Positions 53,862 through 61,439 are shown, counted from the first letter of the stretch. The stretch is DNA of 64,000 bases from Peribacillus deserti (GCF_016909175.1 NZ_JAFBFI010000012.1:62001-126000); one strand, 5' to 3'. Made by a program: numbers and translations. Notes: a model not told the origin generated them from the letters alone.

Positions 53862-53875
53862 GGAAAGCGCTTTCA
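53862..53875 (+). promoter_or_regulatory. cre-like box upstream of the DUF378 gene
   Basis: GGAAAGCGCTTTCA fits 13 of 14 cre positions and contains the fully symmetric core GAAAGCGCTTTC. A possible promoter (CTGTCA, 17 bases, TACAAT at 53852-53857) lies just before it, so the box would sit at the transcription start. ACGGAAA/TTTCCGT also forms a hairpin around it. Confidence 0.55.
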
Positions 53876-53899
53876 ATTTCCGTAAAAGGGGGTTACTTC

Positions 53900-54088
53900 A
53901 TGAAATTTTTATACAATCTTACATGGGTCCTATTAGTAGTAGGTGGACTTAATTGGCTGTTTGAAGCAGTAGGCTTTAATTTGATTACTGAACTATTCAG
54001 CTCTATGCCTTCATTTGTAGATACGGTTTACTGGCTGGTAGGCTTATCAGCTCTCTATCATATATATCTAAGATTCACCGGAAAGTAG
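53900..54088 (+). CDS. DUF378 small membrane protein (YuzA-like)
   Basis: 62 residues from the ATG at 53900 behind AAAAGGGGG; 21 upstream in-frame codons have no ribosome site and overlap the cre-like box. Two hydrophobic segments (LTWVLLVVGGLNWLFEAVGF and SFVDTVYWLVGLSALYHIYL) carry the GGLNW signature of DUF378. Function unknown. Monocistronic with its own terminator. Confidence 0.78.
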   Translation: MKFLYNLTWVLLVVGGLNWLFEAVGFNLITELFSSMPSFVDTVYWLVGLSALYHIYLRFTGK

Positions 54089-54095
54089 TTTTTAG

Positions 54096-54127
54096 AGTGC
54101 CAGGATTGTGATCCTGGCACTTTTTTT
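54096..54127. terminator. Terminator of the DUF378 gene
   Basis: AGTGCCAGGAT and ATCCTGGCACT form a perfect 11-bp stem with a TGTG loop and seven following T residues, between convergent genes. Confidence 0.9.
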
Positions 54128-54134
54128 ATTATAC

Positions 54135-54935
54135 TTAGTAACTGTAATACCCTCCAGCTATAGAGTATAAAGAAGAAGTTCTTTTTGGACCGGTTAATCC
54201 AGCCCCGAATGGGCCTTCACCTTGATTTTTAATCATTTCCTTTATAAGGCCTTCTCCTTTTGGTTCAAAAAAAGTAATGCTGGCATCACTTATTTTTACT
54301 TCTGTACATATAGCGTTTAATTCCTGGCTATCAGTATATGATTTTATTTTTTTTGTATTAAACCATTTATTCCAGTTTGATAGTACCAAACTTATATCCT
54401 TAACAGCATAGAAGACACTTCTAATATGCTGAGCACCATTCAGGTGTTCTTTGATCACTCCAGCATCTTTCATCTGGTCCATTCGAACATGAACAGGCTG
54501 ATTCCATTCGATGAAAAAAGGCAATTCAAACGAAGAGAGGGGAGAAGACACAAACATCATTTTCCACGATATCCGATTGCCATCCTCTGTTTTTCTGCTT
54601 CCCTCAAAGGGTCCTGTCACATTTAGCCCTAGCTTCCGAAAGGTTACAGCATCTCCCGCAATATTATCCGTTCTTAGAGCCGCTTGAAAGACCCCTTCTC
54701 GATCTTTTTCCTTCATTAACTGCATGATTAAAGGGTTCAAACTCATATTTGATTTTTCCGCCTGGTCAATGGATATAAATTCAATATAGCTGCTTCCGAA
54801 ATAAGATAAACTGTTGCTTGTTCCCCAATCCTCATGTTTTCCTCCTTCAAAAACATGAAAACCTTGCTGAGTAAATAAGGTTTCTGCGGATTTCCTGTTA
54901 TGGACAGCGTGTACAACATGATCCAGGCTAATCAA
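54135..54935 (-). CDS. Two-module VOC / glyoxalase-like protein
   Basis: 266 residues from a TTG behind GGAAGGAG. It opens with SLDHVVHAVHNRKSAETLF and has the HEDWGTSNSLSYFGSSYIEFI segment of the Glyoxalase_3 group, with a second, more diverged module (about 150-250). The metal-ligand pattern is visible in the first half (His in DHVVHAV, Glu in YIEF). Enzymatic role unknown. Stand-alone gene. Confidence 0.7.
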   Translation of the reverse strand: MISLDHVVHAVHNRKSAETLFTQQGFHVFEGGKHEDWGTSNSLSYFGSSYIEFISIDQAEKSNMSLNPLIMQLMKEKDREGVFQAALRTDNIAGDAVTFRKLGLNVTGPFEGSRKTEDGNRISWKMMFVSSPLSSFELPFFIEWNQPVHVRMDQMKDAGVIKEHLNGAQHIRSVFYAVKDISLVLSNWNKWFNTKKIKSYTDSQELNAICTEVKISDASITFFEPKGEGLIKEMIKNQGEGPFGAGLTGPKRTSSLYSIAGGYYSY

Positions 54936-55193
54936 TTAGCATTCTCCTTCCAGCCGAATATAGAAATTTGTTTGTTTAATTTTACATGTAACACCCGCAA
55001 AGAAAAAGAAAGAACTCCGTATTGTCCAGTAATTTAATCTCCGTTCCTCAATATACGTATAGAAATATTTTATTATTAGTAATGTAACGGTGTTACCATA
55101 TGTGTTTATTAGAAAAAGTTTGAAGTTCTTTTAATCGGGAAAATAATAAGAAGAGACAGATAAATTTATTGTTCAATAAAGAAAGGGGAAGAT

Positions 55194-55463
55194 ATGATGA
55201 GAAGGCAAAATTTATTTCTACCGGCCCTTGCTGCTGGAATAGCGACCTACTTTTTAATGGAGAAAGATAACCGGGTTAAATTAAAATTAAAGGCACAGGA
55301 TGTTAATAGTAAAATTCGTGGAATGTTGTCAAAATCTCAAAATCAAAACCTGCCTGTGCAGAAGGCAGGACTTCCTGACCCCCATGATATTGAAGATAAT
55401 AAAATGGTGGATGAAGGCTCACAATACGGAGTTCATTATTATAATAAAACGATACAAAATTAA
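55194..55463 (+). CDS. Small protein with N-terminal membrane segment, 89 residues
   Basis: ATG (55194 or 55197) behind AAAGGGGAAG. A short hydrophobic N terminus (LFLPALAAGIATYFLM) is followed by a basic helix (KDNRVKLKLKAQDVNSKI) and a polar C terminus with PDPHDIEDNKMVDEG. It recalls YtxH-type short anchored proteins but lacks their repeats. No family assigned. Own terminator downstream. Confidence 0.62.
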   Translation: MMRRQNLFLPALAAGIATYFLMEKDNRVKLKLKAQDVNSKIRGMLSKSQNQNLPVQKAGLPDPHDIEDNKMVDEGSQYGVHYYNKTIQN

Positions 55464-55471
55464 CCACTCTG

Positions 55472-55496
55472 ACCTGGCGTTTGCCAGGTTTTTATT
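55472..55496 (+). terminator. Terminator of the 89-residue ORF
   Basis: ACCTGGC-GTTT-GCCAGGT hairpin followed by a T-rich tract. Confidence 0.82.
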
Positions 55497-55557
55497 TTTG
55501 ACAGCTGCTGCTCTGATGTGAATACATATTAGTAAGAAAACCTTGTGGGGGAATAGG

Positions 55558-56406
55558 ATGAAGAAAATAGCGGTTGCCATTATCCATGGCATGGGAAATC
55601 AATTAGAGGAGTATGCTGAAATATTAATTAACCAGCTGCAAGTTAACTTTCATCAGAAAACCAAGCATTATACTAGTGAGAAAGAACAACTGATTATCAA
55701 ATCTGTTTTTTGGGCTGATGTTTTTAAAACCAGGGAGGAAGAATTATTTGAAAACTCGGTGAAGCCTTACCAATTAAATTACCAGCAGCTCAGAAGATTT
55801 CTCATTTCATACCTCGGGGATGCCATTGCATACCAGCCAGTGGAGACAAACACGCAAAATTATTACAAAGTTCATGAAAAAGTCAGGGAATCGTTACAGT
55901 GGCTCGCTGGTAAAGCCGGGGAGGAAGCAGTTCTTTGTGTTATTTCCCACAGTCTTGGCACTGTTATTGCAAGTAATTACTTCTATGACCTTCAATATGG
56001 AATCCTTGAACCTAATCAAATGTTGAAAAATAAAACTCCATTAGAAAAAGGTGAAACTCTGGCTCTATTTTATACGCTTGGCACATCCCTGCCATTATGG
56101 AGCCTTCGCTATTCAGATTTTAACCGGCCAATTATGATTCCTCCGCCTCAGCTCAAAGGGCGGTACCAAGAACTGCAGGGTGAATGGATTAATTTTTATG
56201 ACAGGGATGATATTTTATCTTTCCCGCTTAAGGGGCTTAATGAAAGCTATCAAAAAGCTGTAACAGAGGACAGGAAAGTCAATGCAGGCAGCCTCCTTAC
56301 AAGCTGGAATCCTTTGTCGCATGGAGGTTATTTCTCAGAAAAGGCTGTAGTAGACCGGATAATTAAGGGTCTGTTTCATACGTGGAAGCAAATCAACTCT
56401 TTATAA
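55558..56406 (+). CDS. Alpha/beta hydrolase fold protein with HGMGNQ motif
   Basis: 282 residues from the ATG at 55558 behind GGGGGAATAGG. KIAVAIIHGMGNQLEEY at the start gives the oxyanion-side His-Gly motif, and VLCVISHSLGTVIASNY gives a serine-hydrolase elbow (SHSLG). A region WINFYDRDDILSFPLKGL (Asp) and SHGGYFSEK (His) could complete the triad. It may be a lipase or esterase acting in the cytoplasm; no signal peptide is seen. Relatives are annotated only as hypothetical or serine-esterase-like. Confidence 0.68.
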   Translation: MKKIAVAIIHGMGNQLEEYAEILINQLQVNFHQKTKHYTSEKEQLIIKSVFWADVFKTREEELFENSVKPYQLNYQQLRRFLISYLGDAIAYQPVETNTQNYYKVHEKVRESLQWLAGKAGEEAVLCVISHSLGTVIASNYFYDLQYGILEPNQMLKNKTPLEKGETLALFYTLGTSLPLWSLRYSDFNRPIMIPPPQLKGRYQELQGEWINFYDRDDILSFPLKGLNESYQKAVTEDRKVNAGSLLTSWNPLSHGGYFSEKAVVDRIIKGLFHTWKQINSL

Positions 56407-56411
56407 TGTTT

Positions 56412-56440
56412 AGGCCCGCAAATGCGGGTCTTTTCTTTTT
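56412..56440 (+). terminator. Terminator after the hydrolase gene
   Basis: GGCCCGCA and TGCGGGTC pair (one G-T) with a short loop, then TTTTCTTTTT. Confidence 0.78.
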
Positions 56441-56441
56441 G

Positions 56442-56592
56442 GCTTGTTAAAGTTCATCGTAGTTTTGGCACTATGTTGATCTTCGCTGCAGGCGCGAGAT
56501 TCCTGCTCAGAAAAGCGGATCGAGGAGGCTCCCGGACAGCCCGCGGAAAGCGAGTGCCTTTCGATGCAATCAACAGGTACATTTAACAGAGC
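56442..56592 (+). repeat. Dispersed repeat, third GTTAAA-type copy
   Basis: GCTTGTTAAAGTTCATCG at the left and ATCAACAGGTACATTTAACAG at the right, with GAGGAGGCTCCCGGAC and CCCGCGGAAAGCGAGTGCC inside, in the same order and orientation as at 1228 and 36768. About 150 bases; the middle is partly deleted compared with the others. No ORF. Confidence 0.72.
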
Positions 56593-56666
56593 TTTCTTTT
56601 TAGAAATATTCTTGCGATACGATCTATAGAATATATGGACAGCAATAATAGTTAGGAGGTAACAAT

Positions 56667-57467
56667 GTGAGTAACTTAAAAGAAGCGGTGTTTGAACATA
56701 CATTTTGGCTCCAGGTGTTAGGAGATCACAGCCGGTTTATATTAGATTCTCTGGCACCGAAGGAAAAGGAAGACATTGAAAAAGCTGATTTCTTTAAAAA
56801 AAGATATGATGAACTGCTGGGCATGGCAAAAGGGCTTGGAAATGAACAGGTTGTCCCCTTTACGAAAATGGCAAAAGAGCTGACGCTAAGTTTTAGGGAG
56901 TTTAAGCTGTCCATAATCCGCCGCCACGTGTTAGCCAGGATCTCCATTCACCTTACCCCAACCTTTATCAATCATATGGTCAATGAATTAGAAGAGTACC
57001 TGCTTATTATTGGGTATCTGGAAAGAAATGAGAAACCGCCAGTTTTCCACGAGCTTCATCATCATTTATTATGGCTTCTTGATGCTTCAGGGCATGCCGG
57101 GGGAATAAATGATTCGCTGGATGCTGTAGAAAGGGATCTTAAATATAAAACTGCTTTATTTGAAAAGAAATTTGAACAATTTTATCTTAAAGCAATTGAG
57201 CTGACCGGTTATTTACGTGCCAATATTGTAAGCTTTCCAGCTCTTGAGAGAATGAATAAAGATGTGAAACTTGAGATAGAAATATTTAAAATGTTTCTCG
57301 AAGAAGTGGAAGAGCTGAGACTGTCGGATTATGTATTAGGCACCTTCTCCGCTTTAATGGCTGATCATATGGCCAGAGAAGAATGTTACTATCTTCGTAA
57401 ACTGGCAGAGTCAGCTAAATTAGAGGAGCCTCCATGTGATCCAGGCAAGCCGCGGCTGAAAAACTAA
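56667..57467 (+). CDS. DUF2935 protein (duplicated four-helix, hemerythrin-like)
   Basis: 266 residues from a GTG behind AGGAGGTAAC. Two copies of a helical module: EHTFWLQVLGDHSRFI (about 8-23) and ELHHHLLWLLDASGHAGGI (about 129-147) open them, and DHMAREECYYLRK closes the second. The paired His and Glu residues suggest a metal-binding helical bundle. Found in many spore-formers; function not established. Its stop is immediately next to the stop of the convergent gene. Confidence 0.78.
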   Translation: MSNLKEAVFEHTFWLQVLGDHSRFILDSLAPKEKEDIEKADFFKKRYDELLGMAKGLGNEQVVPFTKMAKELTLSFREFKLSIIRRHVLARISIHLTPTFINHMVNELEEYLLIIGYLERNEKPPVFHELHHHLLWLLDASGHAGGINDSLDAVERDLKYKTALFEKKFEQFYLKAIELTGYLRANIVSFPALERMNKDVKLEIEIFKMFLEEVEELRLSDYVLGTFSALMADHMAREECYYLRKLAESAKLEEPPCDPGKPRLKN

Positions 57468-57767
57468 TCAGGTCTTTGTGGTGTAAAAATTTTTGTCCTG
57501 TCTATAGGCTTTCCAGCTGTTTTTTAATGATGAGTAAGTTCCGATTGCTCCATATCCATAAAAATAACCCATGAAAACGGCAGCCCAAAAATGGTTAGGA
57601 TGACTGAAGAATAAGGAAATAACGAGACCAATAAGCAAAGCTAAGAAGGGTATATAATATTTAGGTATGTTCCATATCATCTTGCACAATTGAGTAACTG
57701 CCATCACTATAGGAACGGCAATTACACCATCCCAAAAATTTGTTTGTATGAGAGGGAAATCGAACAT
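57468..57767 (-). CDS. Small membrane protein with two to three spans, 99 residues
   Basis: ATG at 57767, with AAGGAGTG eleven bases upstream; an 11-codon extension to 57800 lacks a ribosome site. The sequence has hydrophobic segments GVIAVPIVMAVTQLCKMI, PFLALLIGLVISLFF and HFWAAVFMGYFYGYGAIG. The size and arrangement recall phage-holin-like or YqxA-type proteins, but no family is certain. Its stop codon abuts that of the DUF2935 gene. Confidence 0.6.
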   Translation of the reverse strand: MFDFPLIQTNFWDGVIAVPIVMAVTQLCKMIWNIPKYYIPFLALLIGLVISLFFSHPNHFWAAVFMGYFYGYGAIGTYSSLKNSWKAYRQDKNFYTTKT

Positions 57768-57942
57768 TTTCTTTACGCACTCCTTTTTCGTAGCTTTCAC
57801 AGTTTTTGACGGGGCTATCCAGTTAAAGTTTAATTTCCTAAAAAGTCGAAAACTCAGGGTCCTTCCTGAGTTTTCGTTCTAAGGAGCATAAACATAATCG
57901 AAAAGGTAAATACTGAACAAAGAGGAAGGGAAGATCGGGTTT

Positions 57943-58107
57943 ATGGAACAAGAGTGGAATGGTCAGGCGGCCCCAGCAAACAATCTGGATGATTCTGTCC
58001 TGCAAAATTCTAAATTCGTACCGAAAGACAAAAATATGAAAGAGGGAGGCTCTAAAGAGCTGACTCATAAGAAAATACAAAATCAAGTGATTGAAAACAA
58101 TACATAA
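57943..58107 (+). CDS. Small acidic/polar protein, 54 residues
   Basis: ATG with GGAAGGG about 13 bases upstream, 54 codons to the TAA at 58105. Polar throughout (EQEWNGQAAPANNLDDSVLQ, KDKNMKEGGSKELTHKKIQ). No family recognised. The 3' end overlaps one copy of a 21-bp direct repeat. Moderate support from the ribosome site only. Confidence 0.42.
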   Translation: MEQEWNGQAAPANNLDDSVLQNSKFVPKDKNMKEGGSKELTHKKIQNQVIENNT

Positions 58108-58118
58108 TAAATGTATTT
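58098..58118. repeat. 21-bp direct repeat, copy 1
   Basis: CAATACATAATAAATGTATT plus one T, identical to 58278-58298, exactly 180 bases apart. It holds AATACAT/ATGTATT, a 7-bp inverted repeat with a 5-base centre, so each copy could be an operator. This copy overlaps the stop region of the 54-residue ORF. Confidence 0.7.
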
Positions 58119-58253
58119 CAGAGTGTAGACAAAATCAATTTCAAACAAACTTTGTCGCGAAAAATGAGGTTTGTCAATTTATTTCTTGTATATATGGTGG
58201 CTTTTCTTAAAGTAAAGCACTATATATTGAGGGTTAAATATTATTCAAAAATA

Positions 58254-58274
58254 GCTGTCGACTTTGTCGACAGC
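58254..58274. promoter_or_regulatory. Perfect palindrome GCTGTCGAC-TTT-GTCGACAGC
   Basis: A 9-bp perfect inverted repeat with a 3-base centre, three bases before the second direct repeat. No T tract follows, so it is an operator or RNA hairpin rather than a terminator. Confidence 0.55.
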
Positions 58275-58277
58275 CTG

Positions 58278-58298
58278 CAATACATAATAAATGTATTT
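58278..58298. repeat. 21-bp direct repeat, copy 2
   Basis: Identical to 58098-58118, 146 bases upstream of the rsbS start and next to the GTCGAC palindrome. Confidence 0.7.
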
Positions 58299-58443
58299 TT
58301 CTGTAAGAAAGTTTTATCATTCATTGAAACTCGAATGAGGAAATGGCCAGTGAAAAATTCCTATAAAAAAATATTTAGTACGATCTTACTTAGCTTGCAA
58401 AAAGTATAGTAAAATGGACTAGTGTAAGCGAGGGGGAACGCGT

Positions 58444-58800
58444 ATGAGAATTCCTATATTAAAGTTAAATAATCTTTTGCTTGTTTCTATTCAAATTGAA
58501 CTTGATGATCAAAGTGCATTGCAATTGCAGGAAGATCTTCTTGAAAAAATACACCAAACAACTGCTGGTGGTGTTGTAATAGACCTGACTTCTTTAGATA
58601 TGATTGATTCATTTATTGCGAAAGTACTTGGTGATATTGTAAGTATGTCCGGCTTAATGGGAAGCCAGGTAGTACTAACTGGAATTCAGCCTGCTGTAGC
58701 TATTACCTTGATTGAGCTTGGTATAAATCTAAATGAGGCAAATACGGCTATTGACTTAGAAAAAGGTATTCAGATCCTTAACCAAAGTGGTGTACAATGA
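58444..58800 (+). CDS. rsbS: RsbS-like STAS-domain antagonist
   Basis: 118 residues, a single STAS domain behind [28 protein letters not shown] carries the conserved Ser (about residue 56) that the RsbT kinase phosphorylates. In the stressosome, RsbS with RsbR holds RsbT until stress. The ATGA overlap with rsbT shows coupled translation. No rsbR, rsbU, rsbX or sigB is adjacent, so this is an orphan pair and its output may differ from sigma-B control. Confidence 0.82.
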   Translation: MRIPILKLNNLLLVSIQIELDDQSALQLQEDLLEKIHQTTAGGVVIDLTSLDMIDSFIAKVLGDIVSMSGLMGSQVVLTGIQPAVAITLIELGINLNEANTAIDLEKGIQILNQSGVQ

Positions 58801-59201
58801 CCTCAAACATGAATATTCCTATCATATGTGAATGGGATATTGTTGCTGCCCGGCAGGCGGGCAGGGATGCGGCTAGAAAGCTTTCATTCAGCATAGTCGA
58901 TCAAGCGAGAATAACTACAGCAATATCTGAATTAGCGAGAAACATATATTTATATGCTCTTCCAGGAAATATTATTCTTGAACAAATTGAAGAACAAAAC
59001 AAAATTGGTTTGAAAATTACTGCTGTTGATAAAGGGCCGGGAATCAAAGATATCAAGCTTGCCCTAGAGGACGGCTACACTACCTCAGGCGGATTGGGAG
59101 CAGGAGTACCTGGAGTAAAAAGGCTTATGGATGATTTCAGCATTGACTCTGTCGTTGGGGAAGGCACGAAAATTACAGCAGTAAAGTGGCTGAAGAAATA
59201 A
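58797..59201 (+). CDS. rsbT: RsbT-like serine kinase / switch protein
   Basis: 134 residues, GHKL-fold kinase. The N box is [18 protein letters not shown], and the G boxes are [17 protein letters not shown] and [17 protein letters not shown]. RsbT phosphorylates RsbS and RsbR and, when freed, activates the RsbU phosphatase. Start overlaps the rsbS stop by four bases. A terminator follows, so the unit is only these two genes. The partner enzyme in this organism is not visible here. Confidence 0.82.
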   Translation: MTSNMNIPIICEWDIVAARQAGRDAARKLSFSIVDQARITTAISELARNIYLYALPGNIILEQIEEQNKIGLKITAVDKGPGIKDIKLALEDGYTTSGGLGAGVPGVKRLMDDFSIDSVVGEGTKITAVKWLKK

Positions 59202-59215
59202 AATACGATTCACAC

Positions 59216-59243
59216 AAAAGAGCATTATATCATGCTCTTTTTC
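59216..59243 (+). terminator. Terminator of rsbS-rsbT
   Basis: AAAAGAGCAT and ATGCTCTTTT pair perfectly around TATATC, then TTCTTT. Confidence 0.82.
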
Positions 59244-59258
59244 TTTCGTTTCAGGCAT

Positions 59259-59283
59259 GTTTTAACCTCTTTGTTAAGGGTAT
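59259..59283 (+). promoter_or_regulatory. Sigma-B promoter of csbD
   Basis: GTTTTA-N13-GGGTAT, a good match to the sigma-B consensus (GTTTAA-N12-15-GGGTAT), 37 bases before the CsbD start. CsbD is a known sigma-B regulon member. Confidence 0.75.
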
Positions 59284-59319
59284 TTATTAAGTAGAACAAC
59301 TTAAAGGAGGACAAAAACT

Positions 59320-59502
59320 ATGAGTGGAACATCTGATAAATTAAAAGGTGCAGTAAGCAAAGTTAAAGGTGAATTAAAAGATCAAGCCGGAAATGCATCT
59401 GACAATCGTGATTTGCAGGCAGAAGGTAAAGCGGACAAAGCCAAAGGCGGCTTACAGGATACAGTAGGTGATTTAAAAAACGCTTTTAAAACAGATAATT
59501 AA
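59320..59502 (+). CDS. csbD: CsbD-family stress protein
   Basis: 60 residues, ATG behind AAAGGAGGAC. Repeated short motifs KLKGAVSKVKGELKDQAGNA and KADKAKGGLQDTVGD form the disordered-to-helical CsbD domain. General-stress, sigma-B-dependent, very abundant small protein; its molecular function is unclear. It has a clear sigma-B promoter and a strong terminator. Confidence 0.88.
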   Translation: MSGTSDKLKGAVSKVKGELKDQAGNASDNRDLQAEGKADKAKGGLQDTVGDLKNAFKTDN

Positions 59503-59518
59503 TAAAGAATGATTTTCC

Positions 59519-59549
59519 CGCCCTGAAGAAATCTTCAGGGCGCTTTTTT
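59519..59549 (+). terminator. Terminator of csbD
   Basis: CGCCCTGAAGA and TCTTCAGGGCG form a perfect 11-bp stem with a two-base loop as drawn, then six T residues. Confidence 0.88.
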
Positions 59550-60060
59550 GGATTACATTATAAAAAGCCTCAATGAACGAGCAGAGCAGTGTAATGCTGC
59601 TGCCCAGCGCAAAATGGATCTCAGTGGGAAAACAGCACTGCTGTCTGCGAGAAACTAAATCACAGCGCGAAAACGTTCTTCCTGCATTAACCTTAGCAAG
59701 ATCCATTTCTGCCCGAAAGTGTTTTTTTAGTTTCAAATAATCATAAACTATGATCAGAGTTTGATCCAACTCTGCTTATCCAAAAACTTTTACTATAAAA
59801 GTAATTTAAGAAAAATATGGAAGTAGGACTTGAGAGGTACAAACCTCTTTTGATTGCCGCAAAACGACTGGTAAATATAGTTATTTTAGCTCATTTTAAT
59901 AGAATTTACATAAATGGTGCATTCAGAACAAGGAAAAATCATAACTTTTATAGAATAATAAAAGAAAATTCTAACCTACTCAGGCCAGGCCAGCTTTGCT
60001 TTATACTCCTGTGATCTTTCGTGTACGGACCGTCCAAGGGAAAAATCTGGAGGTGGAGTT
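59550..60060 (+). other. Intergenic region before the DUF4062 gene
   Basis: About 510 bases with no convincing gene; a 65-codon frame at 59817 has no ribosome site. ACTTTTA-CTA-TAAAAGT near 59790 is a 7-bp inverted repeat. I recognise nothing else. Confidence 0.4.
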
Positions 60061-61257
60061 ATGCAAACAGGAACCAAAATTTTTATTAGTTCAGCCTATG
60101 AAAATGAACTAAAGCCATTAAGAAGAAAATTAATGGAGTCTTTAGCGCAAGCAGGTCATTTTCCTTTGCTATTTGAGGAAAATTTTGGTGTATGGGGTCA
60201 GGACAAAATTGAAACCTGCATTACGAAAGTCAAGGAATGTGATGTTTTCCTCCTGTTTCTTTCAGAAAAAAGCGGAAGCTTTACTGAGAAGGACCCCCGT
60301 GTTACAGCCACATATGTTGAATTCCACTATGCGAAAAAAGAAAAAAAATTGATCCTTCCTTTTGTGAACGATTGGGTGAAAAACTTGTATTTTAGTGATA
60401 TTAAGCAGTTAATATCGGAGGAACTTTACAAATTCCGGTCACAATTCTACAGATTTCCCGGACATATTTATGATATTGTAGAACCACTCATAAAAGAAAT
60501 ACAACTGACTCGGGAATATTTGTATAATAGAATAAAAGATGTGGATCCTTTCGTTTGGGCGTTTTTATATGATGTCGATCAAAGCTGCCCATTTCTATAT
60601 GACATAGTTCTTGCTAATGCTGATGATTTGTGTAAAACTGTCAATATTTATCTAAGTAATTATCTGCATAAAGGCATAGAATATTTAAAGAATGAAAACG
60701 AAACAAAGGAAAGCCTGACCCTTGCTCCTAAACTGAAAAAATATAAAGATTTCTCCTTTCAGCTTATACGCTCCTTTAAATCAGGAGTTCCACAGCTTAC
60801 TATTATCTTAAAAGAATTGTCACAAGTGTTAAAAGGTGCGAATATTTATAATCGTAAGGGGTATTATGTAAGGGAGGAAATAGCTTCCTTCAGTGATTGT
60901 TCAGCTATCTCTCTATACAAAAGGAAAGAGAATAAACTGCTGTATGTTGCTCATTACGGAGAAATTACTCCTAGAGCAGATTTCTCACTTCACGATGAAG
61001 AAGCATATGTTTCAAAAACATATATTTTAAATGGTGAAGTAGAATATTTATTCTTTAATGAAGAAAAACATCAGCTTTATCTTACGAAAAGAATCGGGGA
61101 AATGGTATTATGTGCGCACTTTCCATTTCAAGAATTTTGGTCTTCAAATGAAGTGGCTGCTCTTCAAGAAGAAATATTTTCTGCTATACTTAAAGAGAGA
61201 ATTTATTTGGATTTTGCAGCCGATTTAATTGGAGGGTTGGATATTGAAAAAGAATAA
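60061..61257 (+). CDS. DUF4062 (TIR/SEFIR-like) protein with C-terminal GAF-like region
   Basis: 398 residues behind TGGAGGTGG. The first 120 or so fit DUF4062: TKIFISSAYENELKPLRRKL, FPLLFEENFGVWG, CITKVKECDVFLLFLSEKSG and YVEFHYAKKEKKLILPFV, the strand-helix pattern of TIR-related domains. A helical middle (about 125-270) follows, and the C-terminal 125 residues look GAF-like (SAISLYKRKENKLLYVAHYGE, AYVSKTYILNGEVEYLFF). DUF4062 occurs in signalling and in defence proteins. An enzymatic Glu cannot be assigned by eye. A 46-residue ORF is translationally coupled to its 3' end. Confidence 0.68.
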   Translation: MQTGTKIFISSAYENELKPLRRKLMESLAQAGHFPLLFEENFGVWGQDKIETCITKVKECDVFLLFLSEKSGSFTEKDPRVTATYVEFHYAKKEKKLILPFVNDWVKNLYFSDIKQLISEELYKFRSQFYRFPGHIYDIVEPLIKEIQLTREYLYNRIKDVDPFVWAFLYDVDQSCPFLYDIVLANADDLCKTVNIYLSNYLHKGIEYLKNENETKESLTLAPKLKKYKDFSFQLIRSFKSGVPQLTIILKELSQVLKGANIYNRKGYYVREEIASFSDCSAISLYKRKENKLLYVAHYGEITPRADFSLHDEEAYVSKTYILNGEVEYLFFNEEKHQLYLTKRIGEMVLCAHFPFQEFWSSNEVAALQEEIFSAILKERIYLDFAADLIGGLDIEKE

Positions 61258-61384
61258 GTCCGTCTTAGTGGCTTCTACACCGAAAAAATTATCAAGGGCA
61301 GCCTCAGATCAAAAGCTGGATAGTTTGGTGAAAAATAGCCAGAGATTGTTAGGTGCTTTGAACAAACCTGCTCACCGCAGCTGA
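61244..61384 (+). CDS. Coupled 46-residue basic peptide
   Basis: TTG at 61244 inside the 3' end of the DUF4062 gene, seven bases behind a perfect GGAGGG; 46 codons. The product is strongly basic and polar (MKKNKSVLVASTPKKLSRAA, LVKNSQRLLGALNKPAHRS). No family recognised. The ribosome site, overlap and the terminator beginning inside its 3' end support a real two-gene unit. Confidence 0.6.
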   Translation: MKKNKSVLVASTPKKLSRAASDQKLDSLVKNSQRLLGALNKPAHRS

Positions 61385-61439
61385 GTATTGCTCCGTTTAA
61401 TAAGCGAACAGAGTGATTCAGGTGCGGGCAGGTTTTTTT
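61365..61439 (+). terminator. Terminator of the DUF4062 unit
   Basis: AACCTGC (61365-61371) with GCAGGTT and, inside, CCGCA with TGCGG, followed by seven T residues. It overlaps the last codons of the 46-residue ORF. Confidence 0.75.

Larger units (their letters stand above)
58108..58443 (+). other. Intergenic region upstream of rsbS-rsbT with palindromes
   Basis: A 336-base gene-free stretch. It contains the two direct repeats and the GTCGAC palindrome listed separately. I see no clear sigma-A or sigma-B promoter; a weak TATAGT near 58400 is the best -10 candidate. Confidence 0.4.

Noticed and set aside
57468-57767. Prophage holin and associated phage module
   Set aside because: One small membrane protein of similar layout, but no lysin, portal, integrase or other phage genes nearby.
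59817-60014. 65-codon plus-strand frame before the DUF4062 gene
   Set aside because: No ribosome site, an unlikely composition and no terminator; treated as chance.
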